A stretch of 64,000 nt of DNA from Paenibacillus sp. PastM-3. Its GTDB lineage: Bacteria > Bacillota > Bacilli > Paenibacillales > Paenibacillaceae. How positions within the stretch are numbered: the first letter of the stretch is position 1; the number at the start of each line of letters is the position of its first letter. Location of the stretch: contig NZ_JARXXP010000001.1 of NCBI RefSeq assembly GCF_029893965.1, positions 496,001 to 560,000 on the forward strand, in the 5' to 3' direction. A model generated the notes under the pieces. The model ran no database searches. It saw nothing but the letters and a program-made list of their open reading frames with translations, and was not told where the DNA came from. The translations under genes and the position numbers were made by a program. Below, piece after piece: positions 44,677 to 53,255 of the stretch.

Positions 44677-45867
44677 ATGATTACTCATTCAGCTCCTTCT
44701 ATAAAAAAACAGGTATATGACCGGATTTTCGAGCATGGTACCGTTTCGAAGGCTGATTTATTGCAGTATTTTGCCGTGGCCAGCAGCAGTCTGACCCGGC
44801 TGCTGGAAGACATGATTTCACAGGGGCTGATTATCGTCTCCGGCTTCGGCAGCTCAACCGGCGGAAGGAAGCCTGTTCTGTTCCAGACCAACCCCAGCCA
44901 CCGCTATCTGCTGGGGCTTGAAATATCCAGACTGTATTCCAAGCTGGGACTGTATGATCTGCATCTCAAGACTTTATCTCTGACACGCTGGGAGATGGAT
45001 GCCGGGATGACCCCGGAACGTCTGGTGGACCTTGTCGGTAAAGCTGCGGATGCCTTTATGGCCAAGGAAGGGATATCATCACAGCAGGTGCTGGGGATCG
45101 GCGTTGGTGCGGTGGGTCCGCTGGATCAGAAGACCGGGGTGATTCTGGAGCCGGAGCTATTCCCCTCACCTTTCTGGAAGAACGTACCGGTAGGTGAGAT
45201 GCTGACTGCGCGGCTGGGAATTCCGGCCAAGCTGGACAATGGCGCGAACACGGCGTTAATCGGCGAACACTGGGCCTTCCGCGGGGAAAATATCGAGCAT
45301 GCGCTTTATGTCCATGCCGGGGCCAATATCCGTTCCGGACTAATGTCCGGCGGCAAAATCATCCGCGGTGCCGTTGACACAGAAGGAGCGGTCGGACAGA
45401 TGATCATCCGGACCGAGGGGCCACGGCTGAGGGATAAGGGGAACTATGGTGCACTTGAAGCCTTTGTATCTGTACCTTCACTTGAGGAGCGGGTCCGCAG
45501 CCAGCTAAGCAGCGGTCGGAGCAGCCTCCTGTCGGCGCTTGCCCCGGAGCGCGTCAATTTCACCGTGCTGGTCGATGCCCTGACAAAGGGTGATCCGCTC
45601 GTTAAGGAGCAGTTTACCGAAACGGCCCGTTATCTGGGCATCGGACTGGCCAACCTGATCAATACCTTCCATCCCGAATATGTCATTCTCGGCGGTCCGC
45701 TGGTCAGTGCCGACCCGCTGGTCTTCCAGACAGCCGTAGAAGTTGCTAAGAAGAATACGTACCGATACCCGGAGTACAGTCCCGTCTTCACGCAGGGTGC
45801 ACTCACCGATGAAGCAGTGGCGACCGGAGCGGCAATCATGCTGCTTCACGAATGGGAACTGAATTAA
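44677..45867 (+). CDS. ROK-family regulator lacking the zinc cysteines
   Basis: A ROK protein of 396 aa with an N-terminal HTH (SKADLLQYFAVASSSLTRLL). The kinase-like core has GIGVGAVGPLDQKTG and the sugar-site block LDNGANTALIGEHW. The zinc motif expected after the GEFGH box is absent: the region reads GAVGQMIIRTEGPRLRDKGN with no cysteine, so the usual CxCGxxGC is lost. The protein is probably a sugar-responsive regulator with altered ligand binding. It is divergent from the chemoreceptor gene with a 220-nt promoter region, and probably controls the neighbouring glycan genes (inference). Confidence 0.82.
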   Translation: MITHSAPSIKKQVYDRIFEHGTVSKADLLQYFAVASSSLTRLLEDMISQGLIIVSGFGSSTGGRKPVLFQTNPSHRYLLGLEISRLYSKLGLYDLHLKTLSLTRWEMDAGMTPERLVDLVGKAADAFMAKEGISSQQVLGIGVGAVGPLDQKTGVILEPELFPSPFWKNVPVGEMLTARLGIPAKLDNGANTALIGEHWAFRGENIEHALYVHAGANIRSGLMSGGKIIRGAVDTEGAVGQMIIRTEGPRLRDKGNYGALEAFVSVPSLEERVRSQLSSGRSSLLSALAPERVNFTVLVDALTKGDPLVKEQFTETARYLGIGLANLINTFHPEYVILGGPLVSADPLVFQTAVEVAKKNTYRYPEYSPVFTQGALTDEAVATGAAIMLLHEWELN

Positions 45868-45940
45868 AAGCTGCGGTGACCTCCTCGACAACATCATAAA
45901 TGGATTTGTGATTTCATTATTCGATGACGCTGCATAAAGA

Positions 45941-45979
45941 AACAGCCTGTACCGGATCAATAATCCGGTACAGGCTGTT
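45941..45979. terminator. Perfect 17-bp bidirectional hairpin
   Basis: AACAGCCTGTACCGGAT (45941-45957) pairs perfectly with 45963-45979, 5-nt loop. It lies between the ROK gene (+) and the next gene (-), and serves as a shared terminator. Confidence 0.8.
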
Positions 45980-46014
45980 TGGCGTAATTACCGGCGATTA
46001 CACCGGGTTATGGG

Positions 46015-46890
46015 CTATTTAGTAAGTCTTTGCCTGATCAGCACAGCCAGCTCATCTGCCGTATCCCAGACGAGCGGACGGATGTCATGCAGCTGGACAT
46101 CAAGCTGCGCGGCTCCGCTGCTGTGGACGGTCCAGATTACCGGAATGCCCAGCCCAAGCGCATAGCCTGCTGCGAAATAGACACCTGCTGAGCGGCCGGT
46201 TAAATCAGCAATGATCAATTTGCTCTCGGCAAGCTGCTCCAGCGGATACTGCCCGCTGACATTCACCGACGGCAGATAACCGTATTGGCCGACTGTGGAC
46301 ACTAAATCTTCCTGCCACATGGCGATATGCTCATCATTGGCGGGAAGAAGCACGGAGCAGGGCTTTAATTTCTTGCCGCCCGCACTGGCGGCGGCTTCAT
46401 TCCATCCCTGCTGCGTGAGCTGAAAATTCATCCCTTCCCGGATGAGCAGCTGCTCGCTTCCAAGCTTGTCTATGATATATACCAATTCCTGCAGGTTAGG
46501 GGAATAGGTCAGGTTATAGCTGGCAGACAGCGGATGAATCGTAACAGGATCCCCCGGAGACTCAGAGTGCCGGTACAGGAACTGCAGCAGCCGGTTTCCT
46601 TTGTCCTCAATCGTTACCGGGGTTTTGGGACCCCCTGCTATGGCCTCCAGATCACCGGATGAAAGATGGACGTGCTCGCCACAATCCGTCTTTTCCCTGA
46701 TGTAGCCTGAAACAACATGCAGCAGATCCCGTTTGGCAGCATGCGGCAGCGCATTAATCACATCATAGCTGTCCTTACGGAGGGAATAGAAGCCGCCTGG
46801 AGAGCAGGAGCAATCCAGATAACGGTCATATTCCCCTTCCCGTTCGATCGGAACAATAGCATCACAGAACAAACAGTGTTTCTTAGTCAT
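46015..46890 (-). CDS. Zinc-ribbon protein with deoxyribosyltransferase-like C-terminal domain
   Basis: A three-part protein of 291 aa. The N-terminus has paired cysteines (HCLFCDAI then LDCSCSPGG), a likely zinc ribbon. The middle is an unknown helical region. The C-terminal about 120 residues resemble nucleoside 2-deoxyribosyltransferase-like domains: SKLIIADLTGRSAGVYFAAG then YALGLGIPVIWTV and LHDIRPLVW. In relatives the residue before AGYA is glutamate, the catalytic nucleophile; here it is alanine (YFAAGYA). ATG 46890 lies 9 nt after GAGGTGA. No signal or membrane part is present. A nucleotide-binding sensor role is possible but not shown. Confidence 0.7.
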   Translation of the reverse strand: MTKKHCLFCDAIVPIEREGEYDRYLDCSCSPGGFYSLRKDSYDVINALPHAAKRDLLHVVSGYIREKTDCGEHVHLSSGDLEAIAGGPKTPVTIEDKGNRLLQFLYRHSESPGDPVTIHPLSASYNLTYSPNLQELVYIIDKLGSEQLLIREGMNFQLTQQGWNEAAASAGGKKLKPCSVLLPANDEHIAMWQEDLVSTVGQYGYLPSVNVSGQYPLEQLAESKLIIADLTGRSAGVYFAAGYALGLGIPVIWTVHSSGAAQLDVQLHDIRPLVWDTADELAVLIRQRLTK

Positions 46891-47028
46891 ACAACTTATC
46901 ACCTCGTATCCATTGCTACCCTCTACCATAACACTATTTTGCCGGCAGAAGACTGGTAAATGGCACCAGGTCAATGAGAGCGGACTACAACACCTTTTCG
47001 AAACTGCATCATTGGAAGCTTCAGACGC

Positions 47029-49836
47029 TTATTGAATAATCCGCTGCAGCTCATCAATAGTTACCTCTACCTCCGGATTAAATGCCTCAGAGCGCATATA
47101 GCTGGTAAGACTGGACAGAAATTGTCTGCCCTCCGGAGTCTCAGCAGCCTTATCTGCATTAAGCGGACAAATCAGCAGCCTGCTGTCACCAACACGGCAT
47201 TCCAGCAGGAAGCCCAGCTTATGATTACGCTCGAAGTTGTCGATGGTCTGGACAATCGGACTCCACTTTTGATCCGTCCCATCCAGAATCAGTGATTTGG
47301 AATGTTCGATAATGTTCCACCAAGGATAAGTGGAGTGCTCTTCACTCGGGAAGCTCCCGAGCGCAGGATGAGTATTATCAATCAGCAGCCCCATCGTGCC
47401 GACCGGCACAGGACGGTTCATACTCTCGGAGATGGAACGGAACATCGGATAACACCAGAAATCAGTGCTGTAAAAGCCTTGAACCGCATTCTTCAGCGAA
47501 TCCGGGTCCGGCATCAGCAGGATGTCTGCTCCCTGCTCCAGCAGTGCCAGCGCTTCATCATCAAGCTTATGGTAAACATTCACTTCTTCAAGTCCGCTGC
47601 TGGCTGAATCGGGATAGATCCAAAGATCATAGCTCTTGCGGATATCTGTGCCGGTGATCTGCAGACTCAGCTTAACGGAGGTCATTGCCTTAACAGCCGG
47701 AAGGTTGAGCTTAAGACGGTATAGTTCAAAATAATTAGTACCTGCCGGAATCTCTGCTGCCGCAGTTCCTTCGCTTAGTGTTCCGCTTTCAGCGGTCAAG
47801 GACCAGCTGAGCTCAAGCGTATCCGGAGTGCTGCTGCGGAACCAGCTAAGCTCAATGTCCGCCTGGAACGGTTCCCCGGAAACGTAGTTATATTTAGGGA
47901 ACCGCGCCAGCAGCACCGCATCACTGCAGAATGTGCGCCATTCCTCAGCGGTAATCATGCCCTTTGAGTCCATAAAAGCGTCCAATATCCCAACCAGCGC
48001 AGTGCCCTGTCCACTGAAATCCTGCAGATCCAGCAGCTGGAACCCGGCAAGCCGCTTGGTCCGGAAGGCAGCCTCCAGCTCTTCCTTGTAGCAGGCGGCC
48101 GCCAGCTTGCCGGAAGCTGCAAAATATTTGGCAGCAAGATGGCCGAGGCCGTTCTTTTCCAGACGTTCACGGAAGATTTCGAAATTTTTGGCCTTGAGCG
48201 GTCCGCTGTATTTGGCAATTTCCTCGAAATCAGGGTAGGTTGCATATTGCCCGATCTCATGCGAGATGACCGGAATGTGCGGAATCCATTCTCCGGAAGC
48301 ATCATCAGCCTGTACGGTTTTGGCTTCGGTGCCGTACTGGATCTGAATTTCACCTCCGGTTTCTTCTCCTCCGTCCGCACCCGTTACCAGTGCAGGGGGT
48401 ACGAACTGGTCGTCGTAGTCCTTCAGCGTTCCCGGCACAGCAGTCTGCACATGGCCAAGCGGCGCATCACACATCGCATAGGAGCCTCTGAACAGCCGGC
48501 TTCTGGAGAACCGCACTCCGCAGAAAAAGTCCTCGTGCTCCAGAATCTCCGGCACCCATTGGTGATTATTGGAGCCCTGTGTATAAAGCGGTCTGCTGTC
48601 AAATGCCTTGTATTCCTTTAGAATGGAATCTATTTTGGCCCTGCTGCCCCACAGCTCATTGCCGAGCGACATCATTACGAAGGACGGATGGTTGCCGAAA
48701 GCCTGCAGAATGGCATAGCCTTCGCTCACCAGATAATCCTGCTCCGCCTGATTATGGTTATCGTCGGTCGGTTCAGTGACGGTGCCCCAGAAGGGCAGCT
48801 CCGGCTCCATATAGATACCCAGCAAATCTGCAGCAGTAAAAGCCGCCTCCGGCGGACAGCAGGTGTGGAACCGGTAATGGTTGATGCCGTAGGATTTGGA
48901 AATACCGAGAATTCTGACCCATTCTTCCACATCGGTCGGCGCATAGCCGGTAAGCGGAAAGATCAGTCCGTCATGCTTGCCGCGCAGAAAGGTCTTCTGT
49001 CCGTTAATGGCAAATTTGTCGCCGTCCGCCTTGAACTCAAGCAAGCCGAAGACCAGCTCGTTGCGGTCTGCCGTAACGCCTTCCCCGGTGCTGAGAGCAA
49101 GGCTTACATTGTACAGATTGGGTGCGAATTCACTCCACAACAACGCTTCAGGGCCAAGGCTGTATTCTACGTCAAAGTCCCCCGGTGTGAGCACATACGT
49201 CTGTGCTGCCGCCACATGTCCGGCTGCATTCACAGCTTCACCGTTGAAGCTTGCAGCGGATACTGTCAGCACCGCTTCTGCACTGCCTTCAAGCTTGGCT
49301 GTGATCCAGAGCGAACGGTTGGCCACATCCGGAGTAAGCCGGATTCCGCTCAAATACGATTCAGCGAAGAACTGCAGCTCCATCCGGCCGGTGATGCCAT
49401 TCCAGTTGGTCTGGGTATCCGGGGAGGTCATATGTCCCCCTTTGGTAGGATATCCGGTGTTGCTGACACAGACCGTAACGTTATGTCCGCCTGCCGGCAG
49501 GCGGCCCAAATCGTACACATGTGCAGTGTTCAGGCTGTCCCGGCTGCCGATTTCCTTTCCGTCAATATAAAGCGTTGTCATCCGCGTGCGCTCCAGATAC
49601 AACCGGCATGACAAACCGGCCAGTTCCTCTGGAATATCAATCTCTCTGGAATACCAGGCTTGTCCTTCGAACAGATATTCATCAGTCAGCGCGCTGATCA
49701 GAACCTCCTCGTTCCTGGGTCCTTTACGGGCGTAAGATATCGTGCCCGGCAAATGGATAGTATCGGTGTAAGGCAATACAAGCCCTTGTTTGTCTCCATC
49801 CAGCTGCAGCTTCCATTCGCCTTCTAGCTTGATCAT
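47029..49836 (-). CDS. Glycoside hydrolase family 2 enzyme
   Basis: A large beta-glycosidase of about 935 aa with the GH2 order: sugar-binding jelly roll (WYSREIDIPEELAG; TTLYIDGKEIGS), Ig-like domain, then a TIM barrel. The acid/base glutamate is in MSLGNELWGS, and the probable nucleophile is in VISHEIGQY. GH2 enzymes include beta-galactosidase, beta-glucuronidase and beta-mannosidase; the substrate is not readable. No signal peptide. The start is uncertain: ATG 49836 is used, TTG 49845 has better spacing to GGGAG and would add three residues. A strong sigma-A promoter lies 80 nt upstream. Confidence 0.9.
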   Translation of the reverse strand: MIKLEGEWKLQLDGDKQGLVLPYTDTIHLPGTISYARKGPRNEEVLISALTDEYLFEGQAWYSREIDIPEELAGLSCRLYLERTRMTTLYIDGKEIGSRDSLNTAHVYDLGRLPAGGHNVTVCVSNTGYPTKGGHMTSPDTQTNWNGITGRMELQFFAESYLSGIRLTPDVANRSLWITAKLEGSAEAVLTVSAASFNGEAVNAAGHVAAAQTYVLTPGDFDVEYSLGPEALLWSEFAPNLYNVSLALSTGEGVTADRNELVFGLLEFKADGDKFAINGQKTFLRGKHDGLIFPLTGYAPTDVEEWVRILGISKSYGINHYRFHTCCPPEAAFTAADLLGIYMEPELPFWGTVTEPTDDNHNQAEQDYLVSEGYAILQAFGNHPSFVMMSLGNELWGSRAKIDSILKEYKAFDSRPLYTQGSNNHQWVPEILEHEDFFCGVRFSRSRLFRGSYAMCDAPLGHVQTAVPGTLKDYDDQFVPPALVTGADGGEETGGEIQIQYGTEAKTVQADDASGEWIPHIPVISHEIGQYATYPDFEEIAKYSGPLKAKNFEIFRERLEKNGLGHLAAKYFAASGKLAAACYKEELEAAFRTKRLAGFQLLDLQDFSGQGTALVGILDAFMDSKGMITAEEWRTFCSDAVLLARFPKYNYVSGEPFQADIELSWFRSSTPDTLELSWSLTAESGTLSEGTAAAEIPAGTNYFELYRLKLNLPAVKAMTSVKLSLQITGTDIRKSYDLWIYPDSASSGLEEVNVYHKLDDEALALLEQGADILLMPDPDSLKNAVQGFYSTDFWCYPMFRSISESMNRPVPVGTMGLLIDNTHPALGSFPSEEHSTYPWWNIIEHSKSLILDGTDQKWSPIVQTIDNFERNHKLGFLLECRVGDSRLLICPLNADKAAETPEGRQFLSSLTSYMRSEAFNPEVEVTIDELQRIIQ

Positions 49837-49898
49837 TGTCTGCAAGAATCCCACTCCCAATCGAATATTTCAGCTGATTGAATATAAATGATGAATAG

Positions 49899-49925
49899 TA
49901 TAGTCCTGTTATTAATTATAGTCCT
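49899..49925 (-). repeat. Direct repeat in the GH2 promoter
   Basis: AGGACTATA (minus strand) occurs twice, with a period of 18 nt (49899-49907 and 49917-49925). The upstream copy overlaps the -10 box. It could be a regulator site or a second -10 (TATACT). Confidence 0.5.
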
Positions 49926-49943
49926 ATATTTACATGTTATCAA
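49915..49943 (-). promoter_or_regulatory. Sigma-A promoter of the GH2 gene
   Basis: On the minus strand TTGATA (49938-49943), a 17-nt spacer and a perfect TATAAT (49915-49920). The surrounding DNA is very AT-rich. Confidence 0.75.
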
Positions 49944-49994
49944 TTTATATAATATTTATAATAACAATAATAACAGATAGACAGGAATGTTAAT

Positions 49995-50020
49995 AAGCCG
50001 TACGGTGATCCGTACGGCTT
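49995..50020 (-). terminator. Terminator after the oxidoreductase operon
   Basis: AAGCCGTACGG (49995-50005) pairs perfectly with 50010-50020, 4-nt loop. On the minus strand TTATTAAC follows. It lies about 105 nt after the second oxidoreductase gene. Confidence 0.7.
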
Positions 50021-50124
50021 GCAATCCAAGGTTATTAATTTAGTTCTTGCCCTTAATACCACACTCATTTAACGTTAACTGCACTTCATACAACTATAAC
50101 CGCTACTTTCTTCGTTCCGCTCCG

Positions 50125-51120
50125 TTACGCGCCACGCCGGTCGGCACCAAACACCAGCCCGGCCGATTGCTTCGCCTGTTCAACGACCTCCATAACCCGT
50201 CCGCTGTGCTCCAGCATCTTGTTCACTGTATCCAGGTCACCTTCCCGGATGATCCGTTCAAAAGCCTTGAATTCATCATACATCCGGTGAGGATGATTCT
50301 TCCGGTCTATCGTCACTGGCGGCTGTCTGCCCTGTACATATTCAAAGCTGTCCATCCCGTTCGCGGGCCCGGACATATGGATATATCCACGGGTTCCCTG
50401 TATGTTCACTCCATTCTGCCCGGTGCTGTCCTTGGCCCCGATACAGACGCATTTGAATTCACCGTAATCCAGCAGCAGGATGCCGGAGGTATCAATGCCG
50501 CGGTCCATATTGGCATGATAGAGCACCTTCTCCGGACTCCCGAAGCAGCCGACTGCAAAATGGATATTATAGATATTGATATCCATCAGCGCCCCTCCGG
50601 ACAGCTCCGGATTAAAGGCAGGCAACACCTCTCCGGCCAGAAAGGCATCGTACCTCGACGAATATTGGGAGTAATTGCATTCTACGATTTTGAGCGGGCC
50701 CAGCTTGGGCAAATGCTCCTTCAGCAGCAGGTAATTGTTAAGATACTGGTTGGAAATAGCCTCGGCCAGAACCAGCCTGTTCTGAAGGGCTAGCTGCTGC
50801 AGCACCAGGAATTCATCCAGATTCGAGGTGAACGGCTTCTCGCAGATCACGTGTTTGCCTTTCAATAATGCCTCCCTGGCGTATGTGAAATGCAGATGAT
50901 TCGGAAGACCGATGTAGACTGTATCCACATCCGTATCCGCCAGCATCGCTTCATAGCTGTGGTAGAGCTGCGGGACCCTGTGTTTCTTTTGCAGCAGAAG
51001 CAGCTTCTCCTGATGTTCGGGCTTGGAACAGATCGCCTGTATAGCAATCCCCTGTATTTCCTGCACAAAGCTGAGCAGATCCAGCACAATATTCCCCGCT
51101 CCGGCAATTCCGAGCTTCAT
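50125..51120 (-). CDS. Gfo/Idh/MocA-family oxidoreductase (second)
   Basis: An NAD(P)-dependent sugar or inositol oxidoreductase of 331 aa. The Rossmann fold (LGIAGAGNIVLDLL), the EKP catalytic/cofactor motif (HVICEKPF) and a C-terminal domain with GGALMDINIYNIHFA, in which D and H are the usual catalytic pair, are visible. I chose ATG 51120, sharing TGATG with the previous stop and with GGGGTG 8 nt upstream. It works in sequence with the gene before it, in an unknown sugar conversion. Confidence 0.88.
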   Translation of the reverse strand: MKLGIAGAGNIVLDLLSFVQEIQGIAIQAICSKPEHQEKLLLLQKKHRVPQLYHSYEAMLADTDVDTVYIGLPNHLHFTYAREALLKGKHVICEKPFTSNLDEFLVLQQLALQNRLVLAEAISNQYLNNYLLLKEHLPKLGPLKIVECNYSQYSSRYDAFLAGEVLPAFNPELSGGALMDINIYNIHFAVGCFGSPEKVLYHANMDRGIDTSGILLLDYGEFKCVCIGAKDSTGQNGVNIQGTRGYIHMSGPANGMDSFEYVQGRQPPVTIDRKNHPHRMYDEFKAFERIIREGDLDTVNKMLEHSGRVMEVVEQAKQSAGLVFGADRRGA

Positions 51121-52139
51121 CAGCTGCACCCCGCGATCCCGCGTTCCAGAATCTCCATGACGGCAACCGTTTCATCATCCCTGATTGTTTTTTCCCGTCC
51201 GTTCACAATCGCCTCATAGATGTCGTCATAGACCCGGGCATAATCCCCTCTGGCGGAAACAACCTTTTCTTCATGGTAGTTGCCCTCATCATCAAGATAA
51301 GTCAGCGTCCCGTAATGTTCAGGCGTATCCAATCCGAAATCGGCATGTCCCTGCGGCAGGTAAAATAATTTGAGGTGCTCTTCCTGGCGGTCAATCGAAT
51401 GCTTGACGAATACCCCTTTTTTACCGTAGACCACAAAGCTCGGACGTGCCTTCAGACGGAAAAAGCTCGATTTGACCGATACCTTCAGCGTGGAATAATA
51501 AAAGTCCAGATCAAAATAATCATTCATTCTGCCTGATCCGAGCAGCTGCCGCACATCATAATGCACCCGGTCCGGCGTCCCGAAATAAGAGATCACCTGA
51601 TCAATGGTATGAACGCCATGTCCGAACAGGTAGCTGCTATACCGCGAAAACTGCTTAACCGAATTCGGAGTCTCCGGCCGGTAATAGTCATAATTCATCT
51701 CAACCTCCAGCAGCTCGCCAAGCTTGCCCGAGTCGATTACCTGTTTCGTGGTAAGGAAGTCTGAATCATAACGTCTGTTCTGGTAACACTGGATAATCAG
51801 CTTCTTTTCCCGGGCATACTCAAAGATCGATTTTGCCTCTTCCGCGCTCATCATGAACGGTTTCTCTACCAGCACATGTTTGCCGTGGTCAAGCGCCAGC
51901 TTGGCATACGAATAATGCGAGTCGATATGCGTGCATACAACGACCAGCTGAATCTCGGCATCGTTCATTACTGCCTGAAGATCATCTGTATACAGAACGC
52001 CGGGAAGCTTGTCCCATTCTGCTTTGTGCGGATTGCGGGCGTAAATGGTTTTTACCTTCAGATAGTCCCGGTTCATGGCAAACGGCAGGTGATAGCGGTT
52101 GGTGCTTTTGCCGTTTCCGATATAAGCGATTGTCAGCAT
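51120..52139 (-). CDS. Gfo/Idh/MocA-family oxidoreductase (first)
   Basis: An oxidoreductase of 339 aa, similar in style to E. coli YhhX. It begins AYIGNGKSTNRYHLPF, a feature of that branch, and has LVEKPFMMSAEEA and the catalytic HGVHTIDQV block. ATG 52139 is used, 6 nt after GGGGGA; an earlier ATG overlaps that site. It forms an operon with the second oxidoreductase and is divergent from an RpiR regulator (146 nt). Likely cytoplasmic sugar or inositol metabolism; the substrate is unknown. Confidence 0.88.
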   Translation of the reverse strand: MLTIAYIGNGKSTNRYHLPFAMNRDYLKVKTIYARNPHKAEWDKLPGVLYTDDLQAVMNDAEIQLVVVCTHIDSHYSYAKLALDHGKHVLVEKPFMMSAEEAKSIFEYAREKKLIIQCYQNRRYDSDFLTTKQVIDSGKLGELLEVEMNYDYYRPETPNSVKQFSRYSSYLFGHGVHTIDQVISYFGTPDRVHYDVRQLLGSGRMNDYFDLDFYYSTLKVSVKSSFFRLKARPSFVVYGKKGVFVKHSIDRQEEHLKLFYLPQGHADFGLDTPEHYGTLTYLDDEGNYHEEKVVSARGDYARVYDDIYEAIVNGREKTIRDDETVAVMEILERGIAGCS

Positions 52140-52213
52140 GTGCATTCCCCCTGTGGGCTTTTTCGTTTATTATAAAGGAACTTATTCAGGCGTAAAGAAT
52201 CTGCGGGCAAAAC

Positions 52214-52239
52214 GGTACAAACGACCAAATCACTGTACC
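52214..52239. promoter_or_regulatory. Candidate RpiR operator
   Basis: GGTACA (52214-52219) and TGTACC (52234-52239) form an inverted repeat in the 146-nt divergent region between the oxidoreductase operon and the RpiR gene. The spacing (14 nt) is unproven for RpiR proteins. Confidence 0.35.
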
Positions 52240-52285
52240 ATATGCCTTTCATGATTGAACAAAATGTTTATCGAGGTGAAAAGCT

Positions 52286-53152
52286 TTGAAGCTGCTGCGG
52301 CAATTATCAGAAATGCCCCATTTTACAACTAACGAGCAGAGCATCGCAGCCTATATCCTTCACCACAGGGAAAATATGCTGCAGCTTAACATACAGGAGC
52401 TTGCCAAAGCTACCTATACGTCCCACTCGGCAATCAACCGGCTGACCCGCAAGCTCGGTTTATCCGGATTTAAGGAGTTCACTCTCCAGCTTGCCCGCGA
52501 ATTTCAGCAGCAAACCCAGATCCCCTCCAGTGTCGATCCGAACTATCCGTTTGGATATGGGGAAACCGCGCTCCAGGTAGCAGGGGAAATAGCCGGACTA
52601 ATGAAAGAAACGGTCAGCAGGGCTTATGCCTATCTGGACGATGAAGTCCTTGCACAGACAGCAGGCATGCTGGATCAGGCGAAAAGAATCTTTATGTATG
52701 CCTTGGGGGATTCCCAGATCCGGGCCAGAAGCTTCCAGAACAAGCTGATCAAAATCAACAAGTATGCCGTCATTGCAACTGAGCTGCACGAATGGGCATA
52801 CCATACCGTTAATCTGACGCCGGAGGACTGCGCGGTCTTTGTTACATACCACGGGAATTCAGCGGTTTATTTAAAAGCAGCCCGTCACCTCAGACAGCAG
52901 GGGGTTCCGATTATTACAATTACCGCCGCTGGTAACAGTGAACTGGCGAAGCTCAGTACGCATTGTATCTGTGTACCTGATGACGAAGTCAAACATGCCA
53001 AGATCGGAACCTTCTCCTCGCAGATGGCGTTTGAATATGTGCTGAATGTAATCTTTTCCTGTATCTATAAGATTTCCTACAAGCATAACAAAGAGTCTGC
53101 CGAGCAGTCGCTGAACAGCCGTTACATTAAAGAGCTAATGGACGGTGAGTAG
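52286..53152 (+). CDS. RpiR-family transcriptional regulator
   Basis: A MurR/RpiR-type regulator of 288 aa. The N-terminal HTH_6 (TSHSAINRLTRKLGLSGFKE) is followed by a SIS domain (about 110-250) that would bind a sugar phosphate: RIFMYALGDSQIRARSFQNK, VFVTYHGNSAVYLKAARHL. The TTG start (52286-52288) lies 6 nt after GAGGTGA. It is divergent from the two oxidoreductases and probably regulates them. The usual GxS of the SIS sugar site is changed (GDSQIRA), so the ligand site may differ. Confidence 0.9.
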   Translation: MKLLRQLSEMPHFTTNEQSIAAYILHHRENMLQLNIQELAKATYTSHSAINRLTRKLGLSGFKEFTLQLAREFQQQTQIPSSVDPNYPFGYGETALQVAGEIAGLMKETVSRAYAYLDDEVLAQTAGMLDQAKRIFMYALGDSQIRARSFQNKLIKINKYAVIATELHEWAYHTVNLTPEDCAVFVTYHGNSAVYLKAARHLRQQGVPIITITAAGNSELAKLSTHCICVPDDEVKHAKIGTFSSQMAFEYVLNVIFSCIYKISYKHNKESAEQSLNSRYIKELMDGE

Positions 53153-53181
53153 CACGATTTCCGGCGTCCGCCCTATAAAGA

Positions 53182-53207
53182 AAACAGCAGCTTAGCGGCT
53201 GCTGTTT
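53182..53207 (+). terminator. Terminator after the RpiR gene
   Basis: AAACAGCAGC (53182-53191) pairs with GCTGCTGTTT (53198-53207), loop of 6 nt, followed by CTG. It lies 30 nt after the stop. Confidence 0.7.
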
Positions 53208-53255
53208 CTGTACAACAGGATGCTCAGCCTTATGCAGGCCGGGCAACCCTTAACC

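Noticed and set aside
48688..49611. A plus-strand open frame inside the GH2 gene
   Set aside because: Antisense shadow of the GH2 enzyme; no ribosome site and no domain.
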